A stretch of DNA of 64,000 nt from Terriglobia bacterium. GTDB taxonomy: Bacteria; Acidobacteriota; Terriglobia; Versatilivoradales; Versatilivoraceae. Of the stretch, positions 54,401-63,602 are shown piece after piece. The position numbers and the translations under genes are program-made. The notes below the pieces were generated by a model that saw only the letters and a list, made by a program, of their open reading frames with translations, was not told where the DNA came from and searched no databases. The first letter of the stretch is position 1. Each line of letters starts with the position of its first letter. The stretch lies in contig OX638355.1 of the NCBI GenBank assembly GCA_951813285.1, positions 1,798,653 through 1,862,652 on the forward strand, written 5' to 3'.

Positions 54401-56901
54401 GCACCGGGGAATTTGGCTACAGCGGGGACGGGGGCCCGGCATTCGTGGCTCAGGTGGGCCAGCCTGAGGCAGTGGCTTTTGATAGTGCCGGCAACCTCTA
54501 CATCGCCGACACCTTCAATCACCGGATTCGCCGCGTGGATCTTATGGGGACCATCACTACCGTCGCGGGCATCGGGGAAGGGGACTTCAGCGGGGACGGA
54601 GGCCCGGCCCTCGCGGCGCAGTTGAACGCTCCCATTGGCATCGCCGTGGACGAAGTGGGCAACATTTATATCGCCGAAGGGAACAACAGGATACGCCTGG
54701 TGGATTCATCGGGAAATATCAACACCATCGCGGGGCTCAGGCAAGACGATTTCTTCAGTGGCGGCTACAACAGGGACAGCGGTCGGGGGAACGACGTGCT
54801 TCTAGACAATCCCTCTGACGTGTCCGTGGACAGTACAGGCAATGTTTATATAGCCGATACCGGTAACCACCGGATCCGGGTCTTGACGCAACCCCCTCGG
54901 CCTCCCACCGGTCTGACGGCAACGCCTGTGTCCTTGACCGGGATCGACCTGGCCTGGCAGGACAACAGCACCAACGAGACCGGATTCAGGGTTCAGCGCC
55001 GAGTGGACGGCTCGGCCGATTGGGTTGAAATCAAGACAACCCTTGCCAATGTCACTCGATATTCGGACACGGAACTAGAGCCGCTCACGACCTATCGCTA
55101 CCGGGTGCGGGCAGTCAACAACACGGGAGCTTCCGGGTTTTCAAACGAGGCCGCGGCGGCGACCCAGGCCCCGATGCCACCCACTCTCACGGATTTCACT
55201 CCCGCAACCGGGTCTGTGGGCACGCGGGTCACTCTGACCGGTACCCATTTTCTCGGTGCCACCGCCGTAGAGTTCAACGGTGTCAGCGCTCCCGAGTTTG
55301 AGGTCGTGTCAGCCACGAGCATCGAGGCGGTGGTGCCTCCGGGGGCCGCCAGCGGACCGATCAGCGTGGTCACTCCCGGAGGCATGGCGGTGAGCGCCGA
55401 GGAATTCACGGTGACGGCGACTGGAGTCAGCAGCCGTCAGTTCGTACCCGTAGTGCTGCGGTCTCCGGGACGGACGCCAGGTTCCTTCTTCACGTCCGAG
55501 CTGACCCTCACCAATCGGGGAACCACCACGGTGGGGATCCACTATACCTATACGGCTACCGTTGGCGCCGGCTCAGGTACGGCGTTGGATTCTCTGGGAC
55601 CCGGCCGGCAGCGGATCATCCCCGATGCCATTGCCTACCTGATCTCCCTGGGAGTTCCCATAGGCGACGGCGCGTCGGTCGGCACTCTGGCGGTCGATTT
55701 CTCCAACCTTTCTTCCGAGTCGACTGTAGCGGTGACGGTGAGAACCAGCACTCCGGTGGAGAACGGGCGCGGGCAAGCAGGTCTGGCCTATCTGGGAATC
55801 AACCCCGAGGATCTGCTTACGGGCGCTTCCATCATCGCCGGTCTGCGCCAGAACCGAACAGACCGCTCCAACGTTGCCGTTCAGAACGCGGGAGACTCGG
55901 CCGACGGGAACATCACCTTTGGAGTCACCGTCTACTCCGGAGACCCGGAAGCGCCGGGGAGCCTGGTTCTGGGAGATCGGACCCTGCCTCCGGGCGGGTT
56001 CCACCAGTACAACAGCATCCTGACCGAGGCCGGCTTCGACAACGGCTACGTGAAGGTAGAGCGGCTAAGCGGAACTGCGCCCTACTATGCCTATGGGGTC
56101 ATCAATGACAATTTCAACTCGGACGGGTCGTTCGTCTTTCCGGTGGCGGAAGACTCTCTGCGGGGAAGGGCTCGGCAGACACTGCCGGTGATCGTCGAAA
56201 CGAGAAACTTCGCTAGCGAGCTGACTGTTACCAACTCCTCAGAGTCGCCCAAGACGTTGGATCTGCGTCTTGTGGTCGATGCCTTCGATACAGGAGACAC
56301 CGCCAGCTACAGCCTGATGCTGCAGGCCGGTCAACAGAGCATCCTGCCCGACTTCGTCGACCATCTGCGCAGTGAGCAGGTGGCGGGTATCGGTCCCGCC
56401 GGTCGGGACATTGCGGGAGCCCTGTTCGCCACGGTGTCCGAGGGGGACATGAGTGGAATCGTGATCGGAGCCCGAACGGGATCGCCCGACGGAAGCGGAG
56501 GACAGTACGGGGTCTTCTACAATGCCGTTCCCGATGGCTTGGCCTCTGACGGCAGCGTCTGGATTTACGGGCTGCAGCAGAATGCGACCAACCGCAGCAA
56601 CCTGGCGCTGGTCAACACGGGAGAGGTCGATGACGCCGACATTGTCTTCGAGCTGGACATCTACGATGGGGAGACCGGGGTAATGGTGAAGACGGTAACC
56701 ACCAGTGCCATTCCGGCCGGTGGTTGGCATCAGATCAACACCATTCTGGGCAACCACGCTCCGGGAACCACGCAGGGATACGTCCATGTCAGGAAGCGGC
56801 CGGGCAACAACCCCTTCCTGGCCTACGGGGTCGTCAACGATGGAGGGGCTCCGGGAGAGCGTAGCGGAGACGGTGCCTTCCTGCCCAGCCAAAAGCCGTG
56901 A
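51487..56901 (+). CDS. Giant secreted metzincin protease with NHL, Fn3 and IPT domains
   Basis: A 1,804-residue secreted protein. A signal peptide (FWFSLMILVGIGIWVSP) is followed by a pro-region and a reprolysin-like protease domain whose zinc site is HEIGHNFGAVH (His348, Glu349, His352, His358). A Cys-rich end and a Met-turn-like SNTLMQSIG follow. Fn3 domain 1 spans about 415-505. Eleven NHL-type repeats (about 510-1130, pattern VAVDGAGNLYIADS..N.RIRRVD) predict one or two beta propellers. Fn3 domain 2 (1135-1230) and an IPT/TIG domain (1235-1315) come next. The last 480 residues contain two related beta-rich repeats (RQFVPVVLR and RQTLPVIVE starts). Probable role: surface or secreted proteolysis or adhesion. 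Confidence 0.85.
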   Translation: MMKNAKKSSFWFSLMILVGIGIWVSPHQFLTRTTEVSRALQPVLSRYEVIRFQPDEIERQLRTTGELRFRFNHTDFYFRIEPHDMRTPDYRAVETGPEGATRTLPPESVHTFKGTLSGQEDMRGRFNLTDNGIEGVVFAPEDWYFLEPLRNYLPSAPAGEMVVYRQSDVKPGQAFRCGVSLSERLQEGVNRVATQVEGGPLTNYVFQVATEADYDYVQALGGSEAANREILGIMNQVEGIYQTELLLQLQIGFQNAWATQDESYPYTATTASGLLDQFADYWNSHHAATEEYDIAHLWTDKQRDFEDSPIVGLAHISVACNQRNSSYGLSALSRDTFALLRKFSTPAHEIGHNFGAVHPDQVNPPVAGCSNTLMQSIGDGVGLTFCQFSREQIADHVSSHNSCLTTQPITLQPPTGLSAVAASQSQVNLTWQDNSTNETGFIVQRRVDGSGHWVELGRTPANVTTFSNEGLFPDTTYIYRIRAFNNTESSAFSNEAAATTPTPTGLFSGSGWRIDTIVGGKDNIGDNGPAAASRLQQPNSVAVDGAGNLYIADSSNYRVRRVDASGVITTVAGTGERGFSGDGGLAVEAEFDSIVDVAVDGEGNLYIADSTNNRIRRVDTYGIITTVAGTGVQGYSGDGGPAVEAWLNFPTGVAVDSAGNLFIGDIQNNRIRQVDSSGIITTVAGTGVQGYSGDGGPAVEAQLFVPADVAVDSAGNLYIPSGTGRRVRRVDAATGTITTIAGTGERGYSGDGGPATMATFRDTRDVTVDGAGNIYITDRGGNRIRRVDAGTGTITTVAGSGGRSFRFERVYSEEGIPAVEARLFGPECVAVDAAGNIYIADSFNHRIRRVDTSGTITTFAGTGGEFSGDRGPAILARLFYPRGVAVDDSDNLYIADTGNDQIHRVDASGTITTIAGTGEFGYSGDGGLALAAQLDFPYDVSADGAGNVYIADSFNHRIRRVDASGTITTIAGTGEFGYSGDGGPAFVAQVGQPEAVAFDSAGNLYIADTFNHRIRRVDLMGTITTVAGIGEGDFSGDGGPALAAQLNAPIGIAVDEVGNIYIAEGNNRIRLVDSSGNINTIAGLRQDDFFSGGYNRDSGRGNDVLLDNPSDVSVDSTGNVYIADTGNHRIRVLTQPPRPPTGLTATPVSLTGIDLAWQDNSTNETGFRVQRRVDGSADWVEIKTTLANVTRYSDTELEPLTTYRYRVRAVNNTGASGFSNEAAAATQAPMPPTLTDFTPATGSVGTRVTLTGTHFLGATAVEFNGVSAPEFEVVSATSIEAVVPPGAASGPISVVTPGGMAVSAEEFTVTATGVSSRQFVPVVLRSPGRTPGSFFTSELTLTNRGTTTVGIHYTYTATVGAGSGTALDSLGPGRQRIIPDAIAYLISLGVPIGDGASVGTLAVDFSNLSSESTVAVTVRTSTPVENGRGQAGLAYLGINPEDLLTGASIIAGLRQNRTDRSNVAVQNAGDSADGNITFGVTVYSGDPEAPGSLVLGDRTLPPGGFHQYNSILTEAGFDNGYVKVERLSGTAPYYAYGVINDNFNSDGSFVFPVAEDSLRGRARQTLPVIVETRNFASELTVTNSSESPKTLDLRLVVDAFDTGDTASYSLMLQAGQQSILPDFVDHLRSEQVAGIGPAGRDIAGALFATVSEGDMSGIVIGARTGSPDGSGGQYGVFYNAVPDGLASDGSVWIYGLQQNATNRSNLALVNTGEVDDADIVFELDIYDGETGVMVKTVTTSAIPAGGWHQINTILGNHAPGTTQGYVHVRKRPGNNPFLAYGVVNDGGAPGERSGDGAFLPSQKP

Positions 56902-57092
56902 CGGCTTGGCGAACGAAGCGCTGGCCGTCAATCCCCGGTGTTACGACCAACTTGCATGAGCCCCCCCGGCTCGGTCCTCGGTTGACTAGGGCGATCCGTG
57001 CCGTCAAAATGGACGGCCGGCCGGGGTCCGGGGCCAGGCTTGGCTGCGCTCCACCCGGCGAGCACTCATGAATTCCTGATCCGGAGGCTGCC

Positions 57093-57848
57093 ATGCGATT
57101 GGAAAATCCCCTGAAAGTTGCGCTGAATGCCGGAAAGGTGTCGGTCGGTTCCTGGCTGAACCTGGCCTCTACCCTGGCTGCCGAAGTCATGGCTACCGAA
57201 GGATACGAGTGGCTGACCGTGGATATGGAGCACGGACCCTGGGCGTTGGACGATGCCGCCAACGGGTTCCGGGCCATCGAGTCACGGGGGGCTGTTCCCC
57301 TGGCCCGGGTGTGGTCCCACCAACCGCAGGACATCGCCCGGGTGCTGGACGCCGGCGCCCTGGGCGTGGTCATTCCCCACGTGTCCAACCGCGCCCAGGC
57401 GGAAGCCCTGGTTCAGGCGGTCCGCTATCCTCCGCTGGGCCAGCGCTCGGCCGGGACCGGCCGCAATCAGACCTTCATCGACTACCCGGCCGACGCCAAC
57501 GAGCAGATCCTGCTGATTCCCCAGATCGAGGATCTGGAAGGCGTGGATCAAATCGGGGAGATCATGGCCGTCCCCGGAATCGACGTGGGCTTCATCGGTC
57601 CCCACGACCTGGGTCTGTCCATGGGCCTCAAGGCGGAGCAGATCGGCAGCGACCCCGAGCATGAACGCCAGCTCATGCGCATCCTGGAGGGATGCCAGGC
57701 CGCCGGCAAGCCCGCGGGCCTGCCGGTGCGCGACGCGGCCGCCGCCAACAAGTGGATCTCACGGGGATTTCAGATGATCGACCTCTCCAACGACCTGGCC
57801 ATGCTGCGAAGCGCCGTCCGCTCCCAACTGGCTCAGGTGAAAGGGTAG
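57093..57848 (+). CDS. HpcH/HpaI-family aldolase
   Basis: Class II pyruvate-dependent aldolase type (2,4-dihydroxyhept-2-ene-1,7-dioate aldolase, also rhamnulonate or glucarate branch). Signatures are VGSWLNLAS, WLTVDMEHGPW (base/metal Glu), LARVWSHQPQDIARVLDAGALGVVIPHV, IPQIEDLEGVDQIGEI and VGFIGPHDLGLSMG. Length of 251 is normal. ATG 57093 follows GGAGG at five bases. The exact substrate is not readable; it stands alone between the secreted protease and a repeat array. Confidence 0.9.
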   Translation: MRLENPLKVALNAGKVSVGSWLNLASTLAAEVMATEGYEWLTVDMEHGPWALDDAANGFRAIESRGAVPLARVWSHQPQDIARVLDAGALGVVIPHVSNRAQAEALVQAVRYPPLGQRSAGTGRNQTFIDYPADANEQILLIPQIEDLEGVDQIGEIMAVPGIDVGFIGPHDLGLSMGLKAEQIGSDPEHERQLMRILEGCQAAGKPAGLPVRDAAAANKWISRGFQMIDLSNDLAMLRSAVRSQLAQVKG

Positions 57849-57869
57849 GCAAGAGCAACGCGGGACGCC

Positions 57870-58590
57870 CCCGGGAGCGCGGGCGTCCCGCCCGCAACCT
57901 TATACCTGCAAACAGCCTCCGCCCCCCATCCACACCCCCGCAAAACGCACCAACCCCGCCATTACGTGATTCTCTTCCCTCGTGCCAGGCTTTGTGCGGG
58001 CGAGAATCCCCCCGGGAGCGCGGGCGTCTCGCCCGCAACCTTATTCGTGCAACAGCCTCCGCCCCCCATCCACACCCCCGCAAAGTGCACCAACCCCGCC
58101 ATTACGTGATTCTCTTCCCTCGTGCCAGGCTTTGTGCGGGCGAGAATCCCCCCCCGGGAGCGCGGGCGTCCCGCCCGCAACCTTATTCGTGCAAACAGCC
58201 TCCGCCCCCTATCCACCCCCCCCGCACAACGCACCACCCCCCCCATTACGTGATTCTCTTCCCTCGTGCCAGGCTTTGTGCGGGCGAGAATCCCCCCGGG
58301 AGCGCGGGCGTCCCGCCCGCAACCTTATTCGTGCAACAGCCTCCGCCCCCCATCCACACCCCCGCAAAGTGCACCAACCCCGCTTTTACGTGATTCTCTT
58401 CCCTCGTGCCAGGCTTTGTGCGGGCGAGAATCCCCCCCGGGAGCGCGGGCGTCTCGCCCGCAACCTTATTCGTGCAAACAGCCTCCGCCCCCCATCCACA
58501 CCCTCGCAAAGTGCACCAACCCCGCTTTTACGTGATTCTCTTCCCTCGTGCCAGGCATGTGCGGGCGGGACGCCCGCGTTCCCGGGGGGG
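57870..58590. repeat. Five tandem 141-bp REPIN-like units
   Basis: Unit starts (CAACC after the left hairpin) are at 57895, 58036, 58178, 58320 and 58461, a 141-142-bp period. Spacers are nearly identical to each other (CAGCCTCCGCCCCCCATCC, ATTACGTGATTCTCTTCCC) and related to, but distinct from, the 17-kb array. Right termini alternate with left termini as inverted repeats. A partial extra terminus lies at 58594-58622. Confidence 0.92.
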
Positions 58591-58634
58591 TATGTGCGGG
58601 CGAGACGCCCGCCCTCCCGGGACTTTTGCCGGCC

Positions 58635-59186
58635 TCACTCGAACCGCGGCAGCCGGTCCCGTATTTGGCTCAGCAGCGGGGCGTCGCGGTCCTTGTCGGA
58701 CAGGATGGGTTGCCGGATGGGCCATTCGATCCCGATATCCGGATCGTCCCAGCGAATGGCGAGTTGGTCGTCGGGGTCGTAATAGCGGCTGCACTTGTAC
58801 TCCACCTGGGCCGACGGGCTGGTGGTGGCGAAGCCGTGGGCGAAGCCGGCGGGAATGAAGAACTGACGGCGATTGACCGCCGAGAGACAGACGCCGGTCC
58901 AGCGCCCGAAGGTGGGTGACCCCAGCCGGATGTCCACCGCCACGTCGAACACCTCCCCCTCGATCACCCGCACCAGCTTGGCCTGGGCCCGCCGCACCTG
59001 GGCGTGCAACCCCCGCAGGGTTCCATGGCGGGAGAGGGAGTGGTTGTCCTGCACGAATTCCAGCGGGAGGCCCTGCTGGTGGTAGCGGCGGGCGTGGTAG
59101 GACTCCAGGAAGAATCCCCTGGCGTCGCTGTAGACCTCGGGCTCGATGACCAGCACTCCCGGCAGTGCCGTCCGGGTGACCTTCAT
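58635..59186 (-). CDS. rfbC: dTDP-4-dehydrorhamnose 3,5-epimerase
   Basis: Third step of dTDP-L-rhamnose synthesis. The cupin-type fold shows PEVYSDARGFFLESYHARRY, FVQDNHSLSRHGTLRGLHAQ (catalytic His in LRGLH), QAKLVRVIEGEVFDVAVD, FIPAGFAHGFAT and VEYKCSRYYDP (catalytic Tyr region), all in standard order over 183 residues. It is the last gene of rfbB-rfbA-rfbC, three bases after rfbA. Confidence 0.96.
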   Translation of the reverse strand: MKVTRTALPGVLVIEPEVYSDARGFFLESYHARRYHQQGLPLEFVQDNHSLSRHGTLRGLHAQVRRAQAKLVRVIEGEVFDVAVDIRLGSPTFGRWTGVCLSAVNRRQFFIPAGFAHGFATTSPSAQVEYKCSRYYDPDDQLAIRWDDPDIGIEWPIRQPILSDKDRDAPLLSQIRDRLPRFE

Positions 59187-59189
59187 GGG

Positions 59190-60065
59190 TTACTCCCTCG
59201 GCTCCACCAGCCCCGTCAGGTAGCGCCCGTAGGGGCTTCCCTGCATCGACCGGGCCATCCGGCGGACATCGCCGGCTTCGATCCAACCCATTTCGAGCGC
59301 GATCTCTTCCGGGCAGGCTACCATCAGCCCCTGACGTTCCTGCAGGGTCTGAATGAAGACCGATGCATGCAGCAGCGACTCGTGGGTGCCCGCGTCCAGC
59401 CAGGCCACCCCCCGTCCCAGCTTCTCCACCCGTAGCTGGCCCCTGGCCAGGTATTCCCGGTTCAGATCCGAAATCTCCAGCTCGCCGCGTGCCGAGGGCT
59501 TGAGTCTGGAAGCCAGCTCCACCACTTGCCGGTCGTAGAAGTAGAGCCCCGTCACCGCGTAGGAGGAGCGGGGCCGGGCCGGCTTTTCCTCCAGGCCGGT
59601 GGGCCGGCTCTCTTCGTCGAAGGAGACCACGCCGTAGCGCTGCGGGTCGCGCACCTGGTAGGCGAAGACGGTGGCCCCGCTGCGTTGCCGGCCGGCCCGG
59701 CGCAGACTCTGGGAGAGGCCCTGGCCGTAGAAGATGTTGTCGCCCAGCACCAGGGCCGGCGGCTGGTCCTGCAGGAAGTCTCTGGCGATGAGGAAGGCCT
59801 GGGCAATGCCTTCCGGACGCGGCTGCACCGCGTATTTCAGGCTCAGGCCCCACTGGCTGCCGTCACCCAGCAACCCCTCGAAGGCGGGCCGGTCCCGGGG
59901 GGTGGTGATCGCCAGAATGTCCGTGATCCCCGCCTGCATCAGGGTCGACAGTGGATAGTAGATCATCGGCTTGTCGTACACTGGGAGAATCTGCTTGCTG
60001 AGGACCCGGGTCACGGGCGCCATGCGGGTGCCCGAGCCTCCGGCCAGAATGATTCCCTTTCTCAT
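59190..60065 (-). CDS. rfbA: Glucose-1-phosphate thymidylyltransferase
   Basis: Makes dTDP-glucose from dTTP and glucose-1-phosphate. Motifs are [22 protein letters not shown] (usual LRLxP is MAPVT), [60 protein letters not shown] and [14 protein letters not shown]. Length of 291 is normal. The ATG overlaps the rfbB stop by four bases, so the genes are translationally coupled. Confidence 0.96.
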   Translation of the reverse strand: MRKGIILAGGSGTRMAPVTRVLSKQILPVYDKPMIYYPLSTLMQAGITDILAITTPRDRPAFEGLLGDGSQWGLSLKYAVQPRPEGIAQAFLIARDFLQDQPPALVLGDNIFYGQGLSQSLRRAGRQRSGATVFAYQVRDPQRYGVVSFDEESRPTGLEEKPARPRSSYAVTGLYFYDRQVVELASRLKPSARGELEISDLNREYLARGQLRVEKLGRGVAWLDAGTHESLLHASVFIQTLQERQGLMVACPEEIALEMGWIEAGDVRRMARSMQGSPYGRYLTGLVEPRE

Positions 60066-61156
60066 GACCCCGTCCTGCCGGCGGTCCCCAGACGCCGCCG
60101 GTCGTAGTTGTCTTCCTGCACCTTGCGGCACCACTCCCCGTTTTCGGCGTACCAGCGCACCGTTCGGGCAAGGCCCTCCGCCAAGTCGTATCGGGGAGCC
60201 CAACCCAGCTCCCTTCGGATCTTTCCCGAGTCGACGGCATAGCGGCGGTCGTGCCCCGGCCGGTCGGGAACCCGCCTCTTCAGCTCGGCGTAGGAGGAAA
60301 CCCCCCGGCGCTGCATGGCCGGGTTGGCGGCCGCCGGCAGCAGCGCCTCCAGGCAGGCGCATACCTGGTCCACCATCTCCAGGTTGGTGCGCTCGCTCCC
60401 GCCCCCGACGTTGTAGCTTTCCCCCGGGCGCCCTCCTTGCAGGACCATCAGCAGGGCGGCGCAATGGTCCTCCACCTGGAGCCAGTCCCTGACATTCCCG
60501 CCGTCGCCGTAGATGGGCAGCGGCCTGGCCTCCATGGCGTTCAGCACCATCAGCGGTATCAACTTTTCGGGGAACTGGTAGGGCCCGTAGTTGTTGGAGC
60601 AGCGGGTGGTGAGGGTCGGCAGCCCGTAGGTCCGGTGACAGGCGCGCACCCAGTGGTCGGCGGCGGCCTTGGAAGCGGCGTAGGGGGAGTTGGGAGCGCA
60701 GGCGGTGGCTTCCGAGAAGGCCGATTCTCCCTCCGCGCTTCCGTAGACCTCGTCCGAAGACACCTGCAGGTAGCGGAAGCGGCCGCGGTCCGAGCCCTCG
60801 AGCCGCCGGTAGTGGGTCCGGGCGCCTTCCAGCAGCTCGACGGTGCCCGCCACGTTGGTGGCCAGGAAGGGGCGGGGGTCGTCGATGGAACGGTCCACGT
60901 GGGTCTCGGCCGCGAAATTGACCGTCCAGGTGGGCCGGTGGTCCTCAAAGAGCCTGCGGACGAAGTCCCCGTCCCCGATGTCTCCTTGCAGGAACCGGCA
61001 GCGGGGCTGCCCCGCCAGCCCCTCCAGGTTGTGGAGGCTGCCGGCGTAGGTCAGCTTGTCCACCACCACCAGGCGGGCTTCGGTTCGGGCCAGCGCCAGC
61101 CGGACGAAGTTGCAGCCGATGAACCCGGCGCCCCCGGCAACCACCATGGTCTCCAT
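60062..61156 (-). CDS. rfbB: dTDP-glucose 4,6-dehydratase
   Basis: Converts dTDP-glucose to the 4-keto-6-deoxy sugar. Extended short-chain dehydrogenase fold: [12 protein letters not shown] (NAD site), [42 protein letters not shown] (catalytic Tyr-x3-Lys), [17 protein letters not shown] and [11 protein letters not shown] 61156 follows GGAGGG. No rfbD (the final reductase) is in the window. First gene of the operon. Confidence 0.96.
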   Translation of the reverse strand: METMVVAGGAGFIGCNFVRLALARTEARLVVVDKLTYAGSLHNLEGLAGQPRCRFLQGDIGDGDFVRRLFEDHRPTWTVNFAAETHVDRSIDDPRPFLATNVAGTVELLEGARTHYRRLEGSDRGRFRYLQVSSDEVYGSAEGESAFSEATACAPNSPYAASKAAADHWVRACHRTYGLPTLTTRCSNNYGPYQFPEKLIPLMVLNAMEARPLPIYGDGGNVRDWLQVEDHCAALLMVLQGGRPGESYNVGGGSERTNLEMVDQVCACLEALLPAAANPAMQRRGVSSYAELKRRVPDRPGHDRRYAVDSGKIRRELGWAPRYDLAEGLARTVRWYAENGEWCRKVQEDNYDRRRLGTAGRTGS

Positions 61157-61304
61157 CCGGTCGTTCCCTCCAGCGGCCGGTCTCGGTTCCCGTCCCGGCC
61201 GAACGGTGGGCGGGGAACCCTGCATTCCGGCTTGAGGTTGCCCGCGCCGATCGTCTAGGCTAGCTGGGTTCCCTGACCCCAATCGACTGCAGGAAGGCCA
61301 CATT

Positions 61305-61679
61305 ATGCCACATGACCCACAGGACGATCCCCGATCGCTGATATACCGGGAGCAGAGGCCCTGGGGGGCTTTTCGCCGCTTCACCCACAACCAGGTGAGC
61401 ACGGTCAAGATCATCACCGTCAACCCCGGGCAGGTCCTATCGCTGCAGCTTCACCGCCACCGGGACGAGCTCTGGGTGGCTCTCGACTCGGGCTTGCAGG
61501 TGACCGTGGGGGAGCGGACCTGGGAAGCGGAGCCCTGCGAGGAGATCTATATCCCCCGCCGGACCCGCCATCGTGCCGCGGGGGCGGGCCCCCGTCCCAG
61601 CCGCTGGCTGGAGATCGCCTTCGGAGAGTTTGACGAGGAAGACATCGTCCGCCTGGAAGACCGCTACGGACGAGGGTAG
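61305..61679 (+). CDS. Cupin of the mannose-6-phosphate isomerase type (ManC C-domain-like)
   Basis: A 124-residue cupin equal to the isomerase domain usually fused to mannose-1-phosphate guanylyltransferase: EQRPWGAFRRF, VSTVKIITVNPGQVLSLQLHRHRDELWVAL (metal His-x-His and Glu), then CEEIYIPRRTRHRAAG with a second His. ATG 61305 follows AGGAAGG. It is divergent from rfbB by 148 bases, and a nucleotide-sugar role fits the neighbours. Alternatively it works as a stand-alone sugar-binding cupin. Confidence 0.85.
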   Translation: MPHDPQDDPRSLIYREQRPWGAFRRFTHNQVSTVKIITVNPGQVLSLQLHRHRDELWVALDSGLQVTVGERTWEAEPCEEIYIPRRTRHRAAGAGPRPSRWLEIAFGEFDEEDIVRLEDRYGRG

Positions 61680-61896
61680 GGAAGGGGGGAGCCGATTACT
61701 CCCGCGCCGGAATCGGGGTTCACCTTTTCGATCACCGGCGCAGGGGCTTGAGCCATCAGGCCGAGTTGGACGGCCACGGGCGCCAGCACCAGATCAACGC
61801 CTGCAACCACGCATCCGACCCGGCATTTTTTGCGACCTGACCATGGTGGCGCGAGGTTCATATAGCAGTCTCTCGGGGGTTGCTCTTTGGCCTGTC
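61680..61896. other. Intergenic region without a gene
   Basis: Nothing recognisable was seen: no repeat match, no hairpin with T-tract, no coding frame with a ribosome-binding site. Confidence 0.4.
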
Positions 61897-62082
61897 CTAA
61901 CAGTCGATGCAGCGCACCTCTCCGAAGATGACGGCTTGCCGGTCGGGGTTCTCGCGAGCATAGTCGATCAGGCAGCGCACCGCCTTGCCGATGTCGGACA
62001 GGCCGTGGGCCTCGACCATCTGCTGCAGGAACTCTACCTTGGCTGCTTCCAGGGCGATGGATTGATCGGTCTTGTCTTTCAT
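61897..62082 (-). CDS. Small conserved-looking protein ending in EVRCIDC
   Basis: A 61-residue protein with ATG 62082 after GAGAGGAG. Sequence is compact and helical (QSIALEAAKVEFLQQMVEAHGL, then IGKAVRCLIDYARENPDR) and closes with a strand and two cysteines (AVIFGEVRCIDC). The strong ribosome-binding site and balanced composition suggest a real gene. It resembles short ribbon-helix-helix-like or metal-binding proteins, but I cannot name it. Confidence 0.7.
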   Translation of the reverse strand: MKDKTDQSIALEAAKVEFLQQMVEAHGLSDIGKAVRCLIDYARENPDRQAVIFGEVRCIDC

Positions 62083-62185
62083 GGGGTTCTCCTCTCTTGA
62101 ACCGGAAGTTGCCGCTATCTTACGGGAAAGGGCGCGGAAAAAAAACCGGGAGGTGCCGCGGACACATCTTGGCGGCACGGCGTCT

Positions 62186-62420
62186 ACCCCCCACCGCATC
62201 AGCCTTCGCCTGCGGCTCGGCTTCTGCGACTCCCCCTCAAGGGGGGAGTGATACCCGTGTTCTGAAGAGGGAACGGAGTTTATGCGTTAGACCGGGAACC
62301 TGGTTTACATCCTGCCCAGGAATCGGGCAAGGAGCCATGTGCAAGCCTCAAGTATCACTCCCCCCTTGAGGGGGAGTCGGAGAGACAAGGGCGCAGCCCG
62401 CAGTCGATCCGGAGGGGGGC
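62186..62420. repeat. Inverted-repeat element (about 235 bp)
   Basis: Perfect 28-bp inverted repeats at 62227-62254 and 62352-62379, around GACTCCCCCTCAAGGGGGGA, extend outward imperfectly to about 62186 and 62420 (CTGCGG and CGCAG flanks). The 97-bp centre shows no gene. The same outer sequences recur, collapsed, at 43575-43675 and partly at 1015-1050. Confidence 0.8.
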
Positions 62421-62524
62421 AAACGCGGCGTCCCGTGAGTGACTGTCCGGGAGTTCGATTGGATCGGCAAAACGGCGGCAGCACCTATCTAAAGGCGCGT
62501 GCGCGGGGTGGGCACTCGCCCCTC

Positions 62525-63124
62525 TCACGCTCCTTCTACGGCTCTGCGCAGCAGGCCGGCCGCAGCCGCTGGCAGTTCGAGCTCCAACGCCAGGTTCCGG
62601 CCGGCGGGGGACATCTTCTTCCAGGTGCGTCGCAGAATGTGGAGCAGCTTCTCCTCGGAGTGCCGGCGGGAGAAGTCATCGAGCTGCACCTCCAGAAAGA
62701 CCAGGCAGGCGGCGTCCTCCAGGGTCTGGGCTTCCGGGTCGCTACGCAGACGCTCCTTTCTCAGCAACTGCTCGACCCGGGCCACGGTAAGGGCGTCGTA
62801 GCCTGTCCGCGCCAGCACCTCGGCGGCGGTGCCGGCGTGGAAGCGGCCCAGGGCCTCCCTCCAGTCCCGGTAGCCCTTCCGGGTCATGGGGTACGAATCG
62901 CGCGGAATGGCCCAGCGGCGCACGTGCTGGCTATGAGCTGCCAGCCGAAGGGCCGCCGAGGCGTCGGGCGCCAGCCGTGCCACCCAGCGGCCGACGCGAT
63001 GGTGGTAGTCGAGGGATGCCAGGATGTCCTTGGGCCCGTCGGGGCCGGCCGAAGGGTCTTCCCGGTGCATGCCGTCCAGCAGGTCAAACGCTTCCCGCAA
63101 TCTTGGATCGTCCTGGGTCGTCAT
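62525..63124 (-). CDS. DUF4202 protein
   Basis: A 199-residue all-helical protein with the DUF4202 landmarks: REAFDLLDGMHREDP at the start, RVARLAP, LRLAAHSQHVRRWAIPRDSYP, TRKGYRDWREALGRFHA and FLEVQLDDFSRRHSEEKLLHILRRTWKKMS. The His/Asp pattern suggests an HD-like metal site, but function is unknown. ATG 63124 sits next to a REPIN terminus, so the control region is very short or displaced. Gene lies between an inverted-repeat element and REPIN units. Confidence 0.85.
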   Translation of the reverse strand: MTTQDDPRLREAFDLLDGMHREDPSAGPDGPKDILASLDYHHRVGRWVARLAPDASAALRLAAHSQHVRRWAIPRDSYPMTRKGYRDWREALGRFHAGTAAEVLARTGYDALTVARVEQLLRKERLRSDPEAQTLEDAACLVFLEVQLDDFSRRHSEEKLLHILRRTWKKMSPAGRNLALELELPAAAAGLLRRAVEGA

Positions 63125-63131
63125 TGATCCC

Positions 63132-63602
63132 CCCGGGAGCGCGGGCGTCTCGCCCGCAACCTTATTCCTGCAACAGCCTACGGCCACGGTCCACACCCTC
63201 GCACAGAGCACCACCCCCCCGGGAGCGCGGGCGTCCCGCCCGCATCCTTGTTCCTGCAAACAGCCTCCCGTCCAAGACCACTCCCTTGCACAGCTCACCA
63301 CCCTCGCCCTTTGCGGGGTTCTCTTCCATCGTGCCCAGTCTTGTGCGTGCGTCCCGCCCGCGCTCCCGGGAAGCCTCTATCCCCTGACGTCATCGCACCG
63401 GAGGCACAGAATTGCAGAAGCATTGTGGCGCCGCCCATGGTTGAGTGAGGTCCATTGATCCCCCCGGGAACGCGGGCGTCTCGCCCGCATCCTTATTCCT
63501 GCAAACAGCCTCACATCCAAGCCCACCCCCTCGCAAAGCGCACCAAACCCGCCTTTAGGGGTTCTCCTCCATCGCGCCAAGTCTTGTGCGTGCGTCCCGC
63601 CT
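63132..63602. repeat. Three diverged REPIN-like units
   Basis: Left termini at 63132, 63218 and 63464; a full right terminus only at 63365-63370. Spacers (CTTATTCCTGCAA, CAGCCT) match the 57.9-kb array family but are more diverged and truncated, so these look like decayed copies. Confidence 0.8.

Noticed and set aside
57870-58590. CRISPR array
   Set aside because: The whole 141-bp unit is repeated, including the spacer; there are no unique spacers and no cas genes.
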